From contig QEYB01001355.1 in NCBI GenBank assembly GCA_017562135.1, positions 661,011-725,010 on the forward strand: DNA of 64,000 nt, in the 5' to 3' direction. Origin of the DNA: Dipylidium caninum. Taxonomy: Eukaryota; Platyhelminthes; Cestoda; Cyclophyllidea; Dipylidiidae. The position numbers were made by a program, and so were the translations under genes. Shown here one piece after another: positions 12,824-24,890 of this stretch. Under the pieces are notes generated by a model. It saw only the letters and a list, made by a program, of their open reading frames with translations. It was not told the DNA's origin and searched no databases. How positions within the stretch are numbered: the first letter of the stretch is position 1; every line of letters begins with the position of its first letter.

Positions 12824-15573
12824 TTAATGGTGTTTAAGATTATGGTTGTTAGTGTTGAGGCTAATAAGTGATCCGAGAAAAAGCTGACTGCTCATAGCGG
12901 AGTCGCGCCGCGAAATCTTCTTTATAGATTGCCCTCGTCGACTCTCCACAGGTTCTGCGACGTCCAGTACCACGCCACGACTCAGTGTAGGGACTTGCTC
13001 AAACAGTGAGTCCACTAAGTTGTATGAAACCTATAATTACAATTTGCTAAATAGTTTAATACAAGGGAGTGAAACAGTCGCTTCCAATCAATTTTCAACG
13101 CCCACAAAATTTTCTCGTCAAATAAAATATTTCTCATCTTTGTGGGATTTACGCCCTCATCACCGCGTTTTCCCTTCCATGTAAGGAGGTGTCTTAACCC
13201 CTCAATACGATCTTTAACAATATAAGCTGCACAAAAGACAGCCAGTTCTTTTTAAACGCTCTGAACATCTTCACTGCCAAATTGGGACAAACCAGTTTTT
13301 TTTCAATAGTAATACAACAATAGTCTAAATCCGTTATCTCTTCTAAGTTGGCCGTACAAACAGACATTTTGAGTAATATTTGACGTCATCGTCAAAAACC
13401 GAAAATACAGGTATCAAAAATTCAGTCTACAAATGGTAAAGATTAATAATGAAAACCTACTTGTAGATCTCTCTCTATGATTTCATCAATCTCGAAATCA
13501 TCGTGGTCTTCACCGTAGGGATTAATTAATGACTCCGCCACCTAGAATTGTAGAAAATCCATGTACAGCGAAATAATTCAATTTGTCATCAGTGATTAAT
13601 GACGTAATTAATAAAACATTTCCAAACTACCATAAGAAATGGTCGTTTCAGAAAAGCTGGCCTAAAACCGTTGAAACAAATTATGCTGGTAGTTACGCTA
13701 AAAACTACAATACAAGGACATTTTAACGCGATTTGTGACCTTAATTATGGGAAGATGAACGATTAACGGAATGACGACTATTACCGCGGTCAGAATAGAT
13801 TTAAAGGTGGTTGGAGTGGCGATATACAATGCTTCACATAGTTCCTGCTCCCTACTGCACGCAAAGGGGATTATGAGAAATGGGACGCAGAAGATCACGC
13901 AACAAAATAACCTGCGTTCATGTCTACCTTGAGCCAGCCCATGTAGAAAACAAAAAGCAGGAGACCGAAAATTGGTATGTAGAAGTCTACCATCTCGCCT
14001 TTAACGCTTCCAGGCGCTCCTATGAACTGCCAAGAAAATATTGAAGAAATTGTATAACTGTAAGCAGTTAGAGTAGCCACCTAAATATTAAAAAAATGAT
14101 TATTGGATAAGAGCGTAAGTTAATAAGTATGATAGGTCTTGATTTTTTCTTCTCACTTGAGTGTAAACCAGTGGGAGTGGAATCCAATCGTATGCTGAAA
14201 GAGTGCCAAGACGACTACGATAGTCACCAATCTGTTTGAATAGTAATTCGAGCGAGCGTTGGTTATCAATGGAACCCTCCTCGTACATTTGGAGAATAAT
14301 TTCTTCAGCCCAATAACATGGTTCTAAATAGATGGCCTTCCGTTTGTATGGAGCACTGCGGAAGAAGAGCAACAACTCCTCTTGGGTAACCAAGCCTTGT
14401 GAGAAAAATTTAATGTTAAGGTTAAGAGCTAAAATAATCTGCTATAATTGCAACGGACGTGCCTAGTCATTGCCGTTGATATGTTTTTTGGACAATTAAA
14501 AATAGCTCAAGAAAATAAAATGAGTTGAACATAACAACACCATGGTGTTCTTGGGGTTTCATGAACAGAACACTTTAATCAATGATTGAAACTTCGGAAC
14601 CTATAAATTAATTTACTAATGATGCAAAATGACTTCAGGTTAAACAATAAAGAAATATTGTGAGTCTTTGTTATTTTAGCTCACCGGCTGAGATCAAAGT
14701 AAACTCGGTTGGAAAACGTAATCTAGCCCTAGAAGATACATTACGTGCAACAAGAATGGAAGCAAAATTTATATATCGCATGACATTGCGTCGCTGAGCA
14801 CGGGCCCGATCCGAGTTTCCTTGACAGTATGCACTCAAATTCATAGCCAATTCATCAGGCCTGGGGATATTAAGAAACTGCTCCCACCAACGTCTAACTA
14901 CGGTGTCGACAAAAAAGCCCAGAACAAAGTATATAGGGATGTATCCACTGAAATATTCACAAGAGAGGCAAATAAATTCGAAGACCCTGAAGCAAAAAAG
15001 AACAACGAGAAGGGCCAAAGTAAACTCGTATTGCAGAAAGAATCGATCTCAAGAAACTGTAATATTATGTACTGTAAGAGCCTAAAGAAGCAGTACAACA
15101 AAAATATTAAATTTTAAGCACACAAAGTGATTTTGTCATCAAAATACAAAATGCCATATTACAACAATCTCGCATTTCTTGGAGTAAACGTATTTTACGA
15201 CATGTAATAGTGAACAATATAAGTGCAAAGTAAAATAAATTGATAGATAAGTGGTATATAACATATAGGTAATTAAAAAATGTGGTACAAAAATAAAAAA
15301 GAGGCAGCAGTAGTCCTATCGTGTCACGAGCTCATAGTAGACAAATTTTCGTCGTACCGTTTAGTATCTTCTGTCATGAATATTCGGTAAGATAATGAAA
15401 TTAGGGCATATAGGCAACAGAACATCACGTATTCACACCAGATATAGCGATACATACTTCCCTTCCATCTAATTAGAGATGAATCAATAAATTTATAAGT
15501 TGAACTTGAGAAGAAGTTTCAAAAAGGCAAGCGAAGTATTGGTAGCAACAGAACTCAGATAACGGACGGTCAT
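12824..15573 (-). CDS. Bestrophin family anion channel, paralogue A, complete
   Basis: Bestrophins are pentameric, calcium-gated chloride/bicarbonate channels of plasma or internal membranes. Seven exons: 15506-15573, 15358-15468, 14685-14986, 14157-14395, 13928-14080, 13461-13541 and 12824-13030; all phases join to 386 aa. It starts MTVRYLSSVATNTSLAFLKL and continues WKGSMYRYIW. The neck is IPIYFVLGFFVD (I76, P77, F80, F84, numbering as in human BEST1), then RRWWEQ, AYDWIPLPLVYTQV and [20 protein letters not shown] followed by DDFE (calcium clasp, residues about 298-308). The position aligned by eye with the BEST1 aperture is Arg207. The tail after the clasp is short (about 70 residues), without the long C-terminus of vertebrate BEST1. 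Intron 1 is 37 nt. Lies 1.2 kb downstream of paralogue B. Confidence 0.96.
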
Positions 15574-16699
15574 CTGTAACCCAAGTGAGTTAAGTCTCAG
15601 TTTACGTACAAAGGTCAAAACACGTGGTTGATTAGAACAATATTCAACTCTTCACAGATCACAGACCAGCGGTGTGCCTCTTACGTCAAGCCTTCAGAAA
15701 AAATCAGTAAAGTTTTCTGTAGTCACGAAGAGAATTATGTGGGTTGACATTTGCCTCGAGGTTGGAGTTGTTGTTTTCAAGAGATGTCGAGCGACACGCT
15801 TACCAAGCCTTTTAATAAAAGAATTTTGGCTATGTGGAGCAAAAAAAATTTAATTTCAAGGAGATAATATAACTGCTGAGTTTGGATGGGTTCTGGAAGA
15901 TTGAATGACGCACAGGTACTTCTGGTTTACCGTTTTGCGGAATATATATATATATATGGGGTAACATATACTTCACCTCAAGAATATGCTAAACTCAATA
16001 AAGTTTAATAGCCCTGATTTTATACTTTGGTTCGTATTTATCTCCTACAGTCCTTTTCTCACATTAAAATCATACAATCAAGATGTTGTGTGTGACGATC
16101 CTTCCCATGCTATTTAGCTGTTGTATAATTAAAAGGTGAAACTACTCCCAAATTGAGGCATTAATAGTTAGGAGCCATTATTCACCAAATTTTTCACTTA
16201 GTCTAGGAAATACCATCTGCTCCTGGGCTATTAACGACGTCATGTGTATAAAATTAATGGCGCCTATTTGGTATATTTATTTTTATCGCCCATGAATACA
16301 AGTTTCCCTTTATAACAACGCCTAACACTCTCGGAAATACACACAAAGCAAAGCAGTGTGATCCGAACTAATGTCATAAAATATCTCACCTACAGTCGGT
16401 ACTTCCACTGGTTATAACAATATCGCGTTAGTCTGTTCAAAAAGCTTCTCGCACAAAGCTGCCTTATCTCCTTTCTTGGCAATTATTAAACACTGGAATT
16501 TGTACACATAACAGTGTGATGATGAGTTGAAAACCCCTTCTAAATCATGATTAATGCGGAATACCGGTTAGATGCACGTTTGTGCCGCTTCACTTTGGTA
16601 TTGTGACTTTAACAGTGGGGGATTAAGACTGTATTGTAGAGTTAAAATAACTAAATTCTCAGGTCTGATGCTGCCATATCTACTAACGTATTCCCCGTT
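15574..16699. other. Spacer between the two bestrophin genes
   Basis: AT-rich; includes an AT dinucleotide run at 15942-15957. It should hold the promoter of paralogue A and the distal 3' flank of B. I see no coding sequence, no bestrophin fragment and no clear TATA box close to the A start. Confidence 0.5.
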
Positions 16700-16705
16700 T
16701 TTATT
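16700..16705 (-). terminator. Candidate poly(A) signal of bestrophin B
   Basis: AATAAA on the minus strand, 93 bases past the bestrophin B stop codon. Confidence 0.4.
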
Positions 16706-16797
16706 GTGTGCTGTTGTGTTAAAATTATGAACAAATGAACCGCCTACACCTACAGCTGTATATATTTCAGTCACCAAAAAACCTTATTTCATTCGCG

Positions 16798-19700
16798 TCA
16801 GATTTGATCGGAGTTGAGACAGGAGCCAAGGAAAAGTTCAGTGCCAGCACTTGCTGCCTTTCGGGTTATCTCCACCTCCGTCCCGTTTGTGTTCATCACA
16901 ACACCCCGCTTCAGGGGAGGAATCGCGTCGAACATGGAGTCCACAACAGCATAGGACACCTTAATGCAGCAGAGACGCACACAACCCATAGTGGCATATT
17001 TATGTCTCCTCTGAGAATTTAATTACCATATTGCTCCTATTCAAATAATCCATCTCAACTAAAAAAGAGATCACTAAGCAGCTGAGCATTCAAGTAGATT
17101 CATTTCACCTATGTATTTCAAGTCATTTATTGTGCATTTGAGAAGTTATAATGATAGGCAGATAATAAGTGATACTTGCCTGGACATTTCGTTCGATTAT
17201 TTCGTCTATTTCAAAGTCGTCTGGGTCGTCACCAAAGGGGTTAATCAGAGATTCAGCCACCTGAAGTGGGAGGTTTTCGGTAAGGCTCAGAAACGACAAC
17301 ATAACGTTTTATTAACGGCTAAATCAGCGTGGTGGGTAATGAGAATAAATAAGTTAATTACTCAGTAATGGGAGAAGTAAGCAAAGTCAGTGTCTTACTA
17401 GAGTCGAGAGAGACTAGCTTTTGCCAATTTCCGTCAATCATGTGTGGTTGAAGAGATTGGAACAATCTAGGTTAATCCCAAGTGAATGAAGACAGTTGTG
17501 ACAGGAGTTATTTGGCTAATGGGAGCAGCAAACGAGTGGTTTCATATGAGAATTGTTATTCTATTCAGAATATATCCCATCATAGATCCGCGGAATGAAT
17601 GTGTACGACAGAGTGTTGGATCAAGCAAAACAATTTATAAACATCCCAAAACATCGAACAAATTTTGGTAATCTTAAATAAGAAAGGTGGTGAGCAATAC
17701 TACTGTTTTGTTTATATAATTAAGGGCTAAATCGGAAGGTTTCTGCAACAAACAGGGTATGAATTAGACGCGAAACGAGGAAGAAACTAAAATTATGTGA
17801 AAATGCGGTGGTTGAAGCATCGAGGCAGCGCATTCAAAAGGCCATATATGATCGAATTTCGCAACACTCATTGTTTAGTCTTGAGACTAGTTTTTGCTTA
17901 GAAGCAATGGCAACTAGTCCATGGCACAAAAATTCGTCTTTGCCCACCTTAAACCAGCCCATGTAAAAGATGAAACGAAGAATGCCAAAAACCGGGACGT
18001 AAAGATCCACGTCATGTCCCTGGATGTGTTTGGATGGATCGAGGAACTGGAACGCAAATACACCCGAGAGAGCGAAGCTGTAAACTACTACTGTTGCTAC
18101 CTGCAGAATAGAAAGGATACCAAGTACCATTAATCGCATTTGGGCTTAAAATGCCCAGGAGAACTATACTAAACGTCCAAAGGAAAAATTTTCTCAGAAT
18201 AATAGTACGTAAGGCGGAAATATGAATATGAAAGTAGAAAAGAGACCATAAATCGAATCTTCTAAGCATTTCTTCAGTCCACAATTACCAGTCCTAATTT
18301 AGATCTTGATAGAGTTAGTTTATCTATGCTTCTCCATGAATTATTTACAGTAAATACAATTTTGATAGATTGGTTTTTCTTCAGTTCACCCTGTTCTTTT
18401 CGGAAATTAAAAAAGCATCGTGGTTTAGGGATTGTAAGTTCCTAGGAAAGACCAGGTTTTAAATGTAGAATTGAGCTAATGTGCATCTGGTAGGGTTGCG
18501 GGAGCTTAAACGATAAAGTGAACAAATTAAATTTGGAAACAGGCATTATTAAGTAAAGTGTACTTGATTTGATCGAGAAGGCTACAGTTAAAATTTGGGA
18601 TTGCTAAAAATCCCTTAACTTTGCTTAACTTGGAGAAGATTTCGTTTCAGACATTTTTTGCATATTAGCTCTAAACACTGACAATCTTCTCTTACGTGCG
18701 CATAAACGAAAAATAATTACTCGACATTCACATAAGTTTACATCAATGTTACCCTCAGATAAACGAACCACAAAGCTAGGGATGTCGATATTCTTAACAA
18801 AAAAATTGCAGATAGTGAAATGATTGACACAAACCTGTGTGTATACAAGAGGGATGGAAATCCAGTCGTAATTGCTAATGAGACTGAGGCTACTGCGAAA
18901 TTTGGCAATTTCACATATTATAAGTTCAATCGCCCTCATTGAGAGAACGGAACCCTCTCGGTACATCTTTTGCGCCACCTCCTGTGCCCATATACACGGC
19001 TCCATGTAACTGCTAGGCTTGTTGGCGGGTGCACTTCGGAGATAGAGGAGCAATTCCTCTCGCGTTATAAACCCTGTATTCATTTATTACACAAAAGTGA
19101 CCAAATTCAAATAGTCTCTCTATAATTTTGCAGCAAAAGAAGCTGACTATTGGACTGATGGCAATGAACACATAATAAGCAAGCAGAAGATATAAAATGC
19201 AGTCAGAATTATATATTACGGTAGAAATTCAACTAGTCTTAGAAGAAAATAATTAAATTTGTCCATTTCGATATTATACGAATAAAGTTTCAATAATAAA
19301 GTCTATTTCCGCGATAAATGGAAAGTTAAGGCTAAATCTATGACTACATTATGTTAATGTTGCCGCGACAAAACAAATTTTGAAGTAAATCTGGGGAAAG
19401 TGGCCTACACGGTGCAAATATTTGAAGTCAGATTAGCACGAGAATTAGAGGCCTATATCAATAAAATATAATGACTTCACAGTACCGGCAGAGGTTAGGT
19501 GAAATTTTGTGGGGAATCGCAGTTTCATTCGTGACGATATATTGTGTGTGGCCATAGCAAATGCTAAGTTAACGTAACGCATAATTGTTCGTCGTTGCAT
19601 TTTGGCTCGTTTTGAATTTCCGATTGTGTATGCGTCCAACATCATAGCTAATTCATCGGGGTAAGGTATAATTTTGTACTGATTCCACCAGCGATCAGCC

Positions 19701-20211
19701 ACTGCATCCACGAAAAATCCCAGCACCATGTACATAGGTATATATTCTTCAAAGGAAGCACAACGGACACAGAAGTTCTCAAATAAGCTGTAATATAAAG
19801 GGAAAACTGTCAGGCCCAATGAAGAAACGTATGCTTACATAATTTTTGACCCCACGCGGCTCCACATTGTTATATAATTAGATGCCATAGACTACATAAC
19901 CAGTGATGTATTCGCTTAAGCCCATATCATTCGTCAAACCGAAAGTAATAAAATCGCGCCCACCTGCAATACATAAGGCAGCTTACCATAATACTTACTC
20001 TTTTGCAAAGTTTGTCATCAAGTAACGGTATGCCAACGATAATAGTGTGTATAACAATGAGAACAATAAAATTTCGAACCAAATATATCGGTAAACGCTT
20101 CCTTTCCAACTTAGAAGGGTCAATCAGACAAAAGAATATATACCGTAACATGAGTTTTAGGAAAGCGAAAGGAGAATTTGTAGCAACGCAGTGGTTGTAC
20201 GCAATTGACAT
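16798..20211 (-). CDS. Bestrophin family anion channel, paralogue B, complete
   Basis: Seven exons: 20144-20211, 19999-20109, 19486-19787, 18835-19073, 17948-18100, 17180-17260 and 16798-16959, joining in phase to 371 aa. The protein begins [20 protein letters not shown], then [10 protein letters not shown]. The neck reads [13 protein letters not shown]76 and F84 are kept but residue 80 is Met, where A and human BEST1 have Phe. Further marks are [48 protein letters not shown] and the acidic calcium clasp [12 protein letters not shown]. Exons 1-6 have the same lengths as in paralogue A (68, 111, 302, 239, 153, 81 nt), so the two arose by tandem duplication; only the last exon differs (162 against 207 nt). 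Intron 1 is 34 nt. The last intron starts GCAAGT, a GC-AG intron, where A has GTAGGT. Confidence 0.96.
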
Positions 20212-23191
20212 GTTGCTTAAGTTGCAATTCGAGTAATGAGTCTTCGTGAAGGGCTTACAAATAGCCAGCTATAACAAATCTTTGTTTCTGTATATTGTTA
20301 GCTATCAATGATAACCCATTGTTTATTTTATGAGATTAATAAATAAGGCTTACTGTCTAAGAATACTTAAGGGAGATTACTTTCTCATGTCATTGTAAGC
20401 TATTGCCTGAGATAGAATAGAATTTTTACCACTTATATTTAAACAAACTGGCCAGTTTCGCCCTAAAATGTTAACTGTTCTCAATTACTTAAATTATTAC
20501 CATTATGAGATGCGATAATTGACTAACCCAACCAGCTAACGGCTCATCAAATTGCTTATCTTTCGGATTTTCTGTTTTTCAAAACGCTTTCTCACCTATT
20601 TTATAAATATCACCATATATGAGCCATTTAAGTAGATAAGTACTCGTTCCAACAGATTTCAAGACTGTTAACGATTTTATTTTATTCCAAATTACCTCAC
20701 CCAACGTCCTTTCCTCAGGATGACATGTTCATGAACACTGGATTAAAAACTAGACCGCTAAAAGTTACGCTGGCTCGATTTAATGTACAAAATTCACTGC
20801 GTTTGATTTTTGATAACCTAATTTATGTAGACTTTAATGTCCCCCGAAATGCATAGTGACCCATTCATTTGTATATTTCACTCTACCTCACATTAGTATA
20901 ATTTGGAGTTTATTGAAAAGTTTTGCTGAACATTTCAAACAATATATGATACGAAATTGCGTTACCTTCTTAGAAATTGACCCTAAATAAAGAGAATTAT
21001 TTAATTTTGGTTTCTCCCTCGGTTACGTGACCTCTAAGTACTTACAATGCAAAAACGTGATGTATCGGGACTCAAAAAATGTAACCAGTTGAGTTTTCTT
21101 AACAGTTGCCCTATGAATTTTCACAACAATGGTGCTTTCCTCAGTAGTGCTTTGAACATGTGGCTCACCAAGGGGGCGCCACACAAGCTGAACACTTATC
21201 CAAACGTAATTTATTATTTTCAGAGCTTAATGGGAATTTGTTGTCATCTGACTTTTGTTAAAGAGACCTCCGTTCTACACCCCAATATTTTGGTAATTGA
21301 TGCTTGCAAATCGCATTATCTCATAAAGATGGTCAAACTGATGTGGAATAGTATGTGTAAACCGGTCCAGCAAGACCAAACAAGGAATGAAAATGAGATT
21401 CACGATGCCTCGGTAGCCAAACCCGGGGGAGGGTTTGGACACGACTGCAAACATTGAAAATGATCCTCAATGCTTCTGAGCGGTAGAACCTTCGTGTGGC
21501 GGTGGCATTCTCCCTGACTTACGTGGAAATGCTGATGCGTTCGGTTGGAGTGTCAAAAGTGGTTAAAAAATGATGAAATCTTGCATTTAAGTGTAGGCTG
21601 TTCCGGCCGATAGATAATTTGTGGAGCTGCAAGTGAGGAATTTGCTACAACATATTGACAAAAGACGGTAGGATTACGAAAGTTTGAAGCTGGAAGACTG
21701 TGAGAGGTGCCACCTACCACTGACGTACCATAAAGATAAGATTTCGCAGCATGAGTACGCAAGTGGAACCAGGACGATTTCTTTCCTCATCACAGCTCTT
21801 TCGTTACACTTTGGGATATTTTTCCTTAAATTTTACCCTTGCCTTTTGTCTGTTAATATTCCAATGGCTTGAATCGACGCACATAAATTCTGACACTCGG
21901 CAAGGAATTTCAACAGTTAAAATTCACTACAGTTGGCCTACTCTTGGACCATTGGCGTTAGAATGAGGAGGAGACCGTCTTGCACCAATGGGGACGCGGA
22001 GTATGAATGGGTTGTAACACGAAAGTCCGGACAGTCCGTGGAAGCCCACACCGGATGACTCCACGTCTGGTCCAAAAGCAGGATGTGTAAATGGAGGTGG
22101 GAATTTGGCATGAGGGAACTGGCGCTTGGCTGGAAAGAGGTCGAGATTAGCATGACCGAGGTCGCGTCAGAGCAGTCTGATCATTTGCATCTCCCCTCAC
22201 CACCCCACCACCCCACCGCCCCACCACCCCACCGCCCCCCCTCCCCCGATCATCCACGAAAATATACAAACGACCTGATTATGAGTTGGAGTGTCTCCGA
22301 ATGAGAATGCGATGGAGACGAGCAGTCGTAATTTGGCCATTAAGTCCACGACTGGGCGCCGCGAAGGGGAATATAATGGCCGAGGAGGAGGTGGAGGAGG
22401 AGGAGGACAGAGAACACCTCCTTGCCGCCTCAGCATCACCCTTATCCGCTTTCATTTTCACATTCTCCTCACAAAGTAGCCACAATGTGTCTTCAAACTA
22501 CAGTAAACCTTAAAGATACCTCCTGCACCAATGCAATTCCCTCTTTCTCAGCGGAAAGAGAAGGATGGATGATTTACTGTCACGAAGGTGATCTTAACCA
22601 TGTCTTCCACCCATTTGAAATGCGGTTGTGTTGACACTAACGAAGGCAGGCGCCCAACTTCTCATCGAGCACCGTGTACGCGCTCTCAGTCTCCGCATCA
22701 TTTTCCAGTTCTTTAGGTATTTTTTGGTTGTTTAGGGGAGAAAAACACTAGAATTTACATAATTTTTGGTGTTTATCCTAAGTCCAGGCGCCAAACTACT
22801 GGAGTAGTTATCAGGAATACCTAGGGGCCCCCTCTCCGACGCCGTGGAGTGGTTGAAGCCGCGGAGACCTGTATTTAACGGGGGACGTTGGTTATCCGAA
22901 GTCGTTGACAACCAAAATACATAGTCAAAATACCAAACATGCCAGATGGCGAAGGAAGGTTGTTAAAGTTAGTGGAAAATCCCCAGGGAGGGACGCCTGA
23001 CGGAGGCATTTCGCTCGCATTGCCTCCTTTTCATCCATGACGCCGGCCGCAAGGTAACGAGGCCCCGACTCCCTTCCCTGCTGCCAGCCTCAACGAGGCC
23101 TCATGTGAATAGGAGGCCGCCCGGAGGGTTCTGTCCCCTCCCGCGGCAACGGGTTTCGACACGCAGCACATCTTTACTTGGCGCATGTCCG
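20212..23191. other. Gene-poor AT-rich region upstream of bestrophin B
   Basis: The proximal part should hold the bestrophin B promoter, but no clear TATA box is visible. An open frame at 21047-21457 (plus, 136 codons) has no motif, signal or splice context that I recognise and is left uncalled. A C-rich run lies at 22192-22247. Nothing else is supported. Confidence 0.45.
22192..22247. repeat. CCCCACC-type low-complexity tract
   Basis: Imperfect repeats of CCCCACCAC and CCCCACCGC over about 56 bases. The complementary strand carries several close G-runs and could fold into a G-quadruplex. Confidence 0.85.
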
Positions 23192-23644
23192 ACTCTCGCC
23201 ACTTTTATCGCTTAATGACGTAGCAAATTAGCCAAAACGAAGTTGGCCCACGTTGGTTATGTGTGAAGTTCCAGCGCGGCCATGGCTACATCAAAGCATG
23301 TGATACGAGATTTAACAAGGGAGAAGTGCAATAAAAGCATGTCTAAATTTATTTTGCGAGTTTGGCGAAGATTCAAAAAGCTTGAGAGAGGCGATTTCTA
23401 CCTTTCGAATGAGCCGTGTTCTCAGCGACCGTCTCTGATCGACGACGAAGCTGTTAATAATTTTCGGAAGGGAGATTTCTTTTTCCAACAACGTGGGCGA
23501 TCGCAGAACGGCTTAATTCAGCCCAGCAAACCACTTCAGACGATGTGTGGAAGAGAGGATCGGCGTGGAAACGGTCGAGATGGCTATAAAAAGCGGAGAA
23601 CAGAGGTTTTCCACCTCTGAATGAGAAAATCCGGTGTCGCCCAT

Positions 23645-24505
23645 GTGGTGGGACATTCGAGGAATCCAATGCATTTTGAGTTCTTAAACGCGAAAGCAAA
23701 ACTCAAATCGGAGAAGCGTTGCCAGCAAAGAGATCATTTCTTAGACCGACGACCAAATTGGGGCGAAATCCTCTTCTGTCTAAAGATCGAAGGTCGCAGA
23801 AAGACTCAATTCAGCTGAGCAAACCACTTCGCACGATATGCGGAAGGGAGGAAGGGAGGAAGGCAGGAAGGCAGGAAGGACGGATTGGTGATGATCGAGT
23901 CGTCGCCTGCACATCTCTGCTCGCTCGGAGCGAACTCGAGCCCTTCTCGAACCGCATGATGAATCGGGCCCCTTCCTCACCTCTGCAGCAAATGTGGCTC
24001 TCATGAGGAGAATGCTGTGTTGCTCATGTGGTGGGACATTCGAGGAAGCCAATGCTTTTTTTGGGCTGTTAAAGGCGAACGAAAAGCCAAACTGGGAGAA
24101 GGGTTGTCGTCAACACCAGTCCAAGACGAGGGACACCGGTTGTTGCCCGGTGGCGAGGCCGGAGCGAGGCCACAGGGCGCTGTGGGACTGGGCAAAGACT
24201 GTGGAGTTGGACGGGGAAATTCTCTTGCCACATGACTGAACTCAGAAGAACTGGGATGGTCGAGTCGTCATGTGCACATCACTGCTTTCTCGCTGTACAG
24301 AATCGAGCCCTTCTTGAAAATGGACTGTCCACGAGAAAACCGCAAGGACAGGGGCATATTTGTGAACCCGGAGAACCTGGGCCTCGCCTCCCTCCAATCT
24401 CGGAGGCCAATTTGTCTCCGAATAAGAGGAATCCAATACATTTTTTGAACTGTTAAAAGCGAACAAAAAGCCCAAATGGGAGAAGTCTTGCCAACAAAGG
24501 GATAA
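23645..24505 (+). repeat. Three diverged copies of an approximately 80-bp segment
   Basis: Copies at about 23645-23725, 24029-24112 and 24425-24505 share the core ggacattcgaggaatccaat followed by a related run ending gggagaag. A further pair, 23511-23560 and 23802-23850, shares a segment around cagcaaaccacttc. This suggests a unit of roughly 290-400 bases duplicated in tandem and then diverged. A fourth, weaker copy of the first segment lies at 53548-53612. Confidence 0.6.
23841..23883. repeat. GGAAG/GGCA microsatellite
   Basis: Purine-rich repeats of GGAAGG and GGCAGGAA, about 43 bases. A related shorter GGAA run lies at 24551-24573. Confidence 0.85.
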
Positions 24506-24890
24506 TCTGCTGAGGTCAGTCGAAGAAAAGAGGCTGGCGATGTTCGAGAGGAGGGAAGGAAGGAAGGAAGGACATCAGACTGCGTGATTCTGGGGTCGGG
24601 CCGCATGTTGCTTTGGGAAATCCTCAAAACATTGCAGAATTATGCCTGAAAATTCTGTCGCATCTACCGTATTCCCCGGACTTGGCTCCCATCCTCCGAC
24701 GTGGCCTTGTTTTTGTCCTTACGAAAGTTCTTAAGGTGTAAGACAATTCAAGAATGAAGAAAACGGCAAATAAACAATGGTTGAATGTTTCACCTCCGAA
24801 GATTTAACATTTTTCCAAAATTGAGACATAAAAATTCGCCTCACACTGGCAAGAAGTCATTACTAATAAAGGCAATTACATCATTTAATA

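Larger units (their letters stand above)
23192..24890 (+). mobile_element. Degenerate mariner wreck with internal tandem repeats
   Basis: The start of a mariner transposase is seen at 23282 (MATSKHVIRDL), with GDFYLSNEPCSQRPSLIDDE in the helix-turn-helix region. The C-terminal end reappears far downstream: LPYSPDLAP near 24670 and HWQEVITNKGNYII near 24846-24888. Between them the core is missing or unrecognisable. The gap holds GGAAG microsatellite and repeated copies of one segment (about 23645, 24029 and 24425). Stops and frame changes are many, so it is dead. The 5' flank (23192-23280) is shared with 44961-45050. Confidence 0.7.

Noticed and set aside
15942..15957. TATA-like AT run as promoter of bestrophin A
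   Set aside because: It is a simple AT repeat about 370 bases from the start codon.
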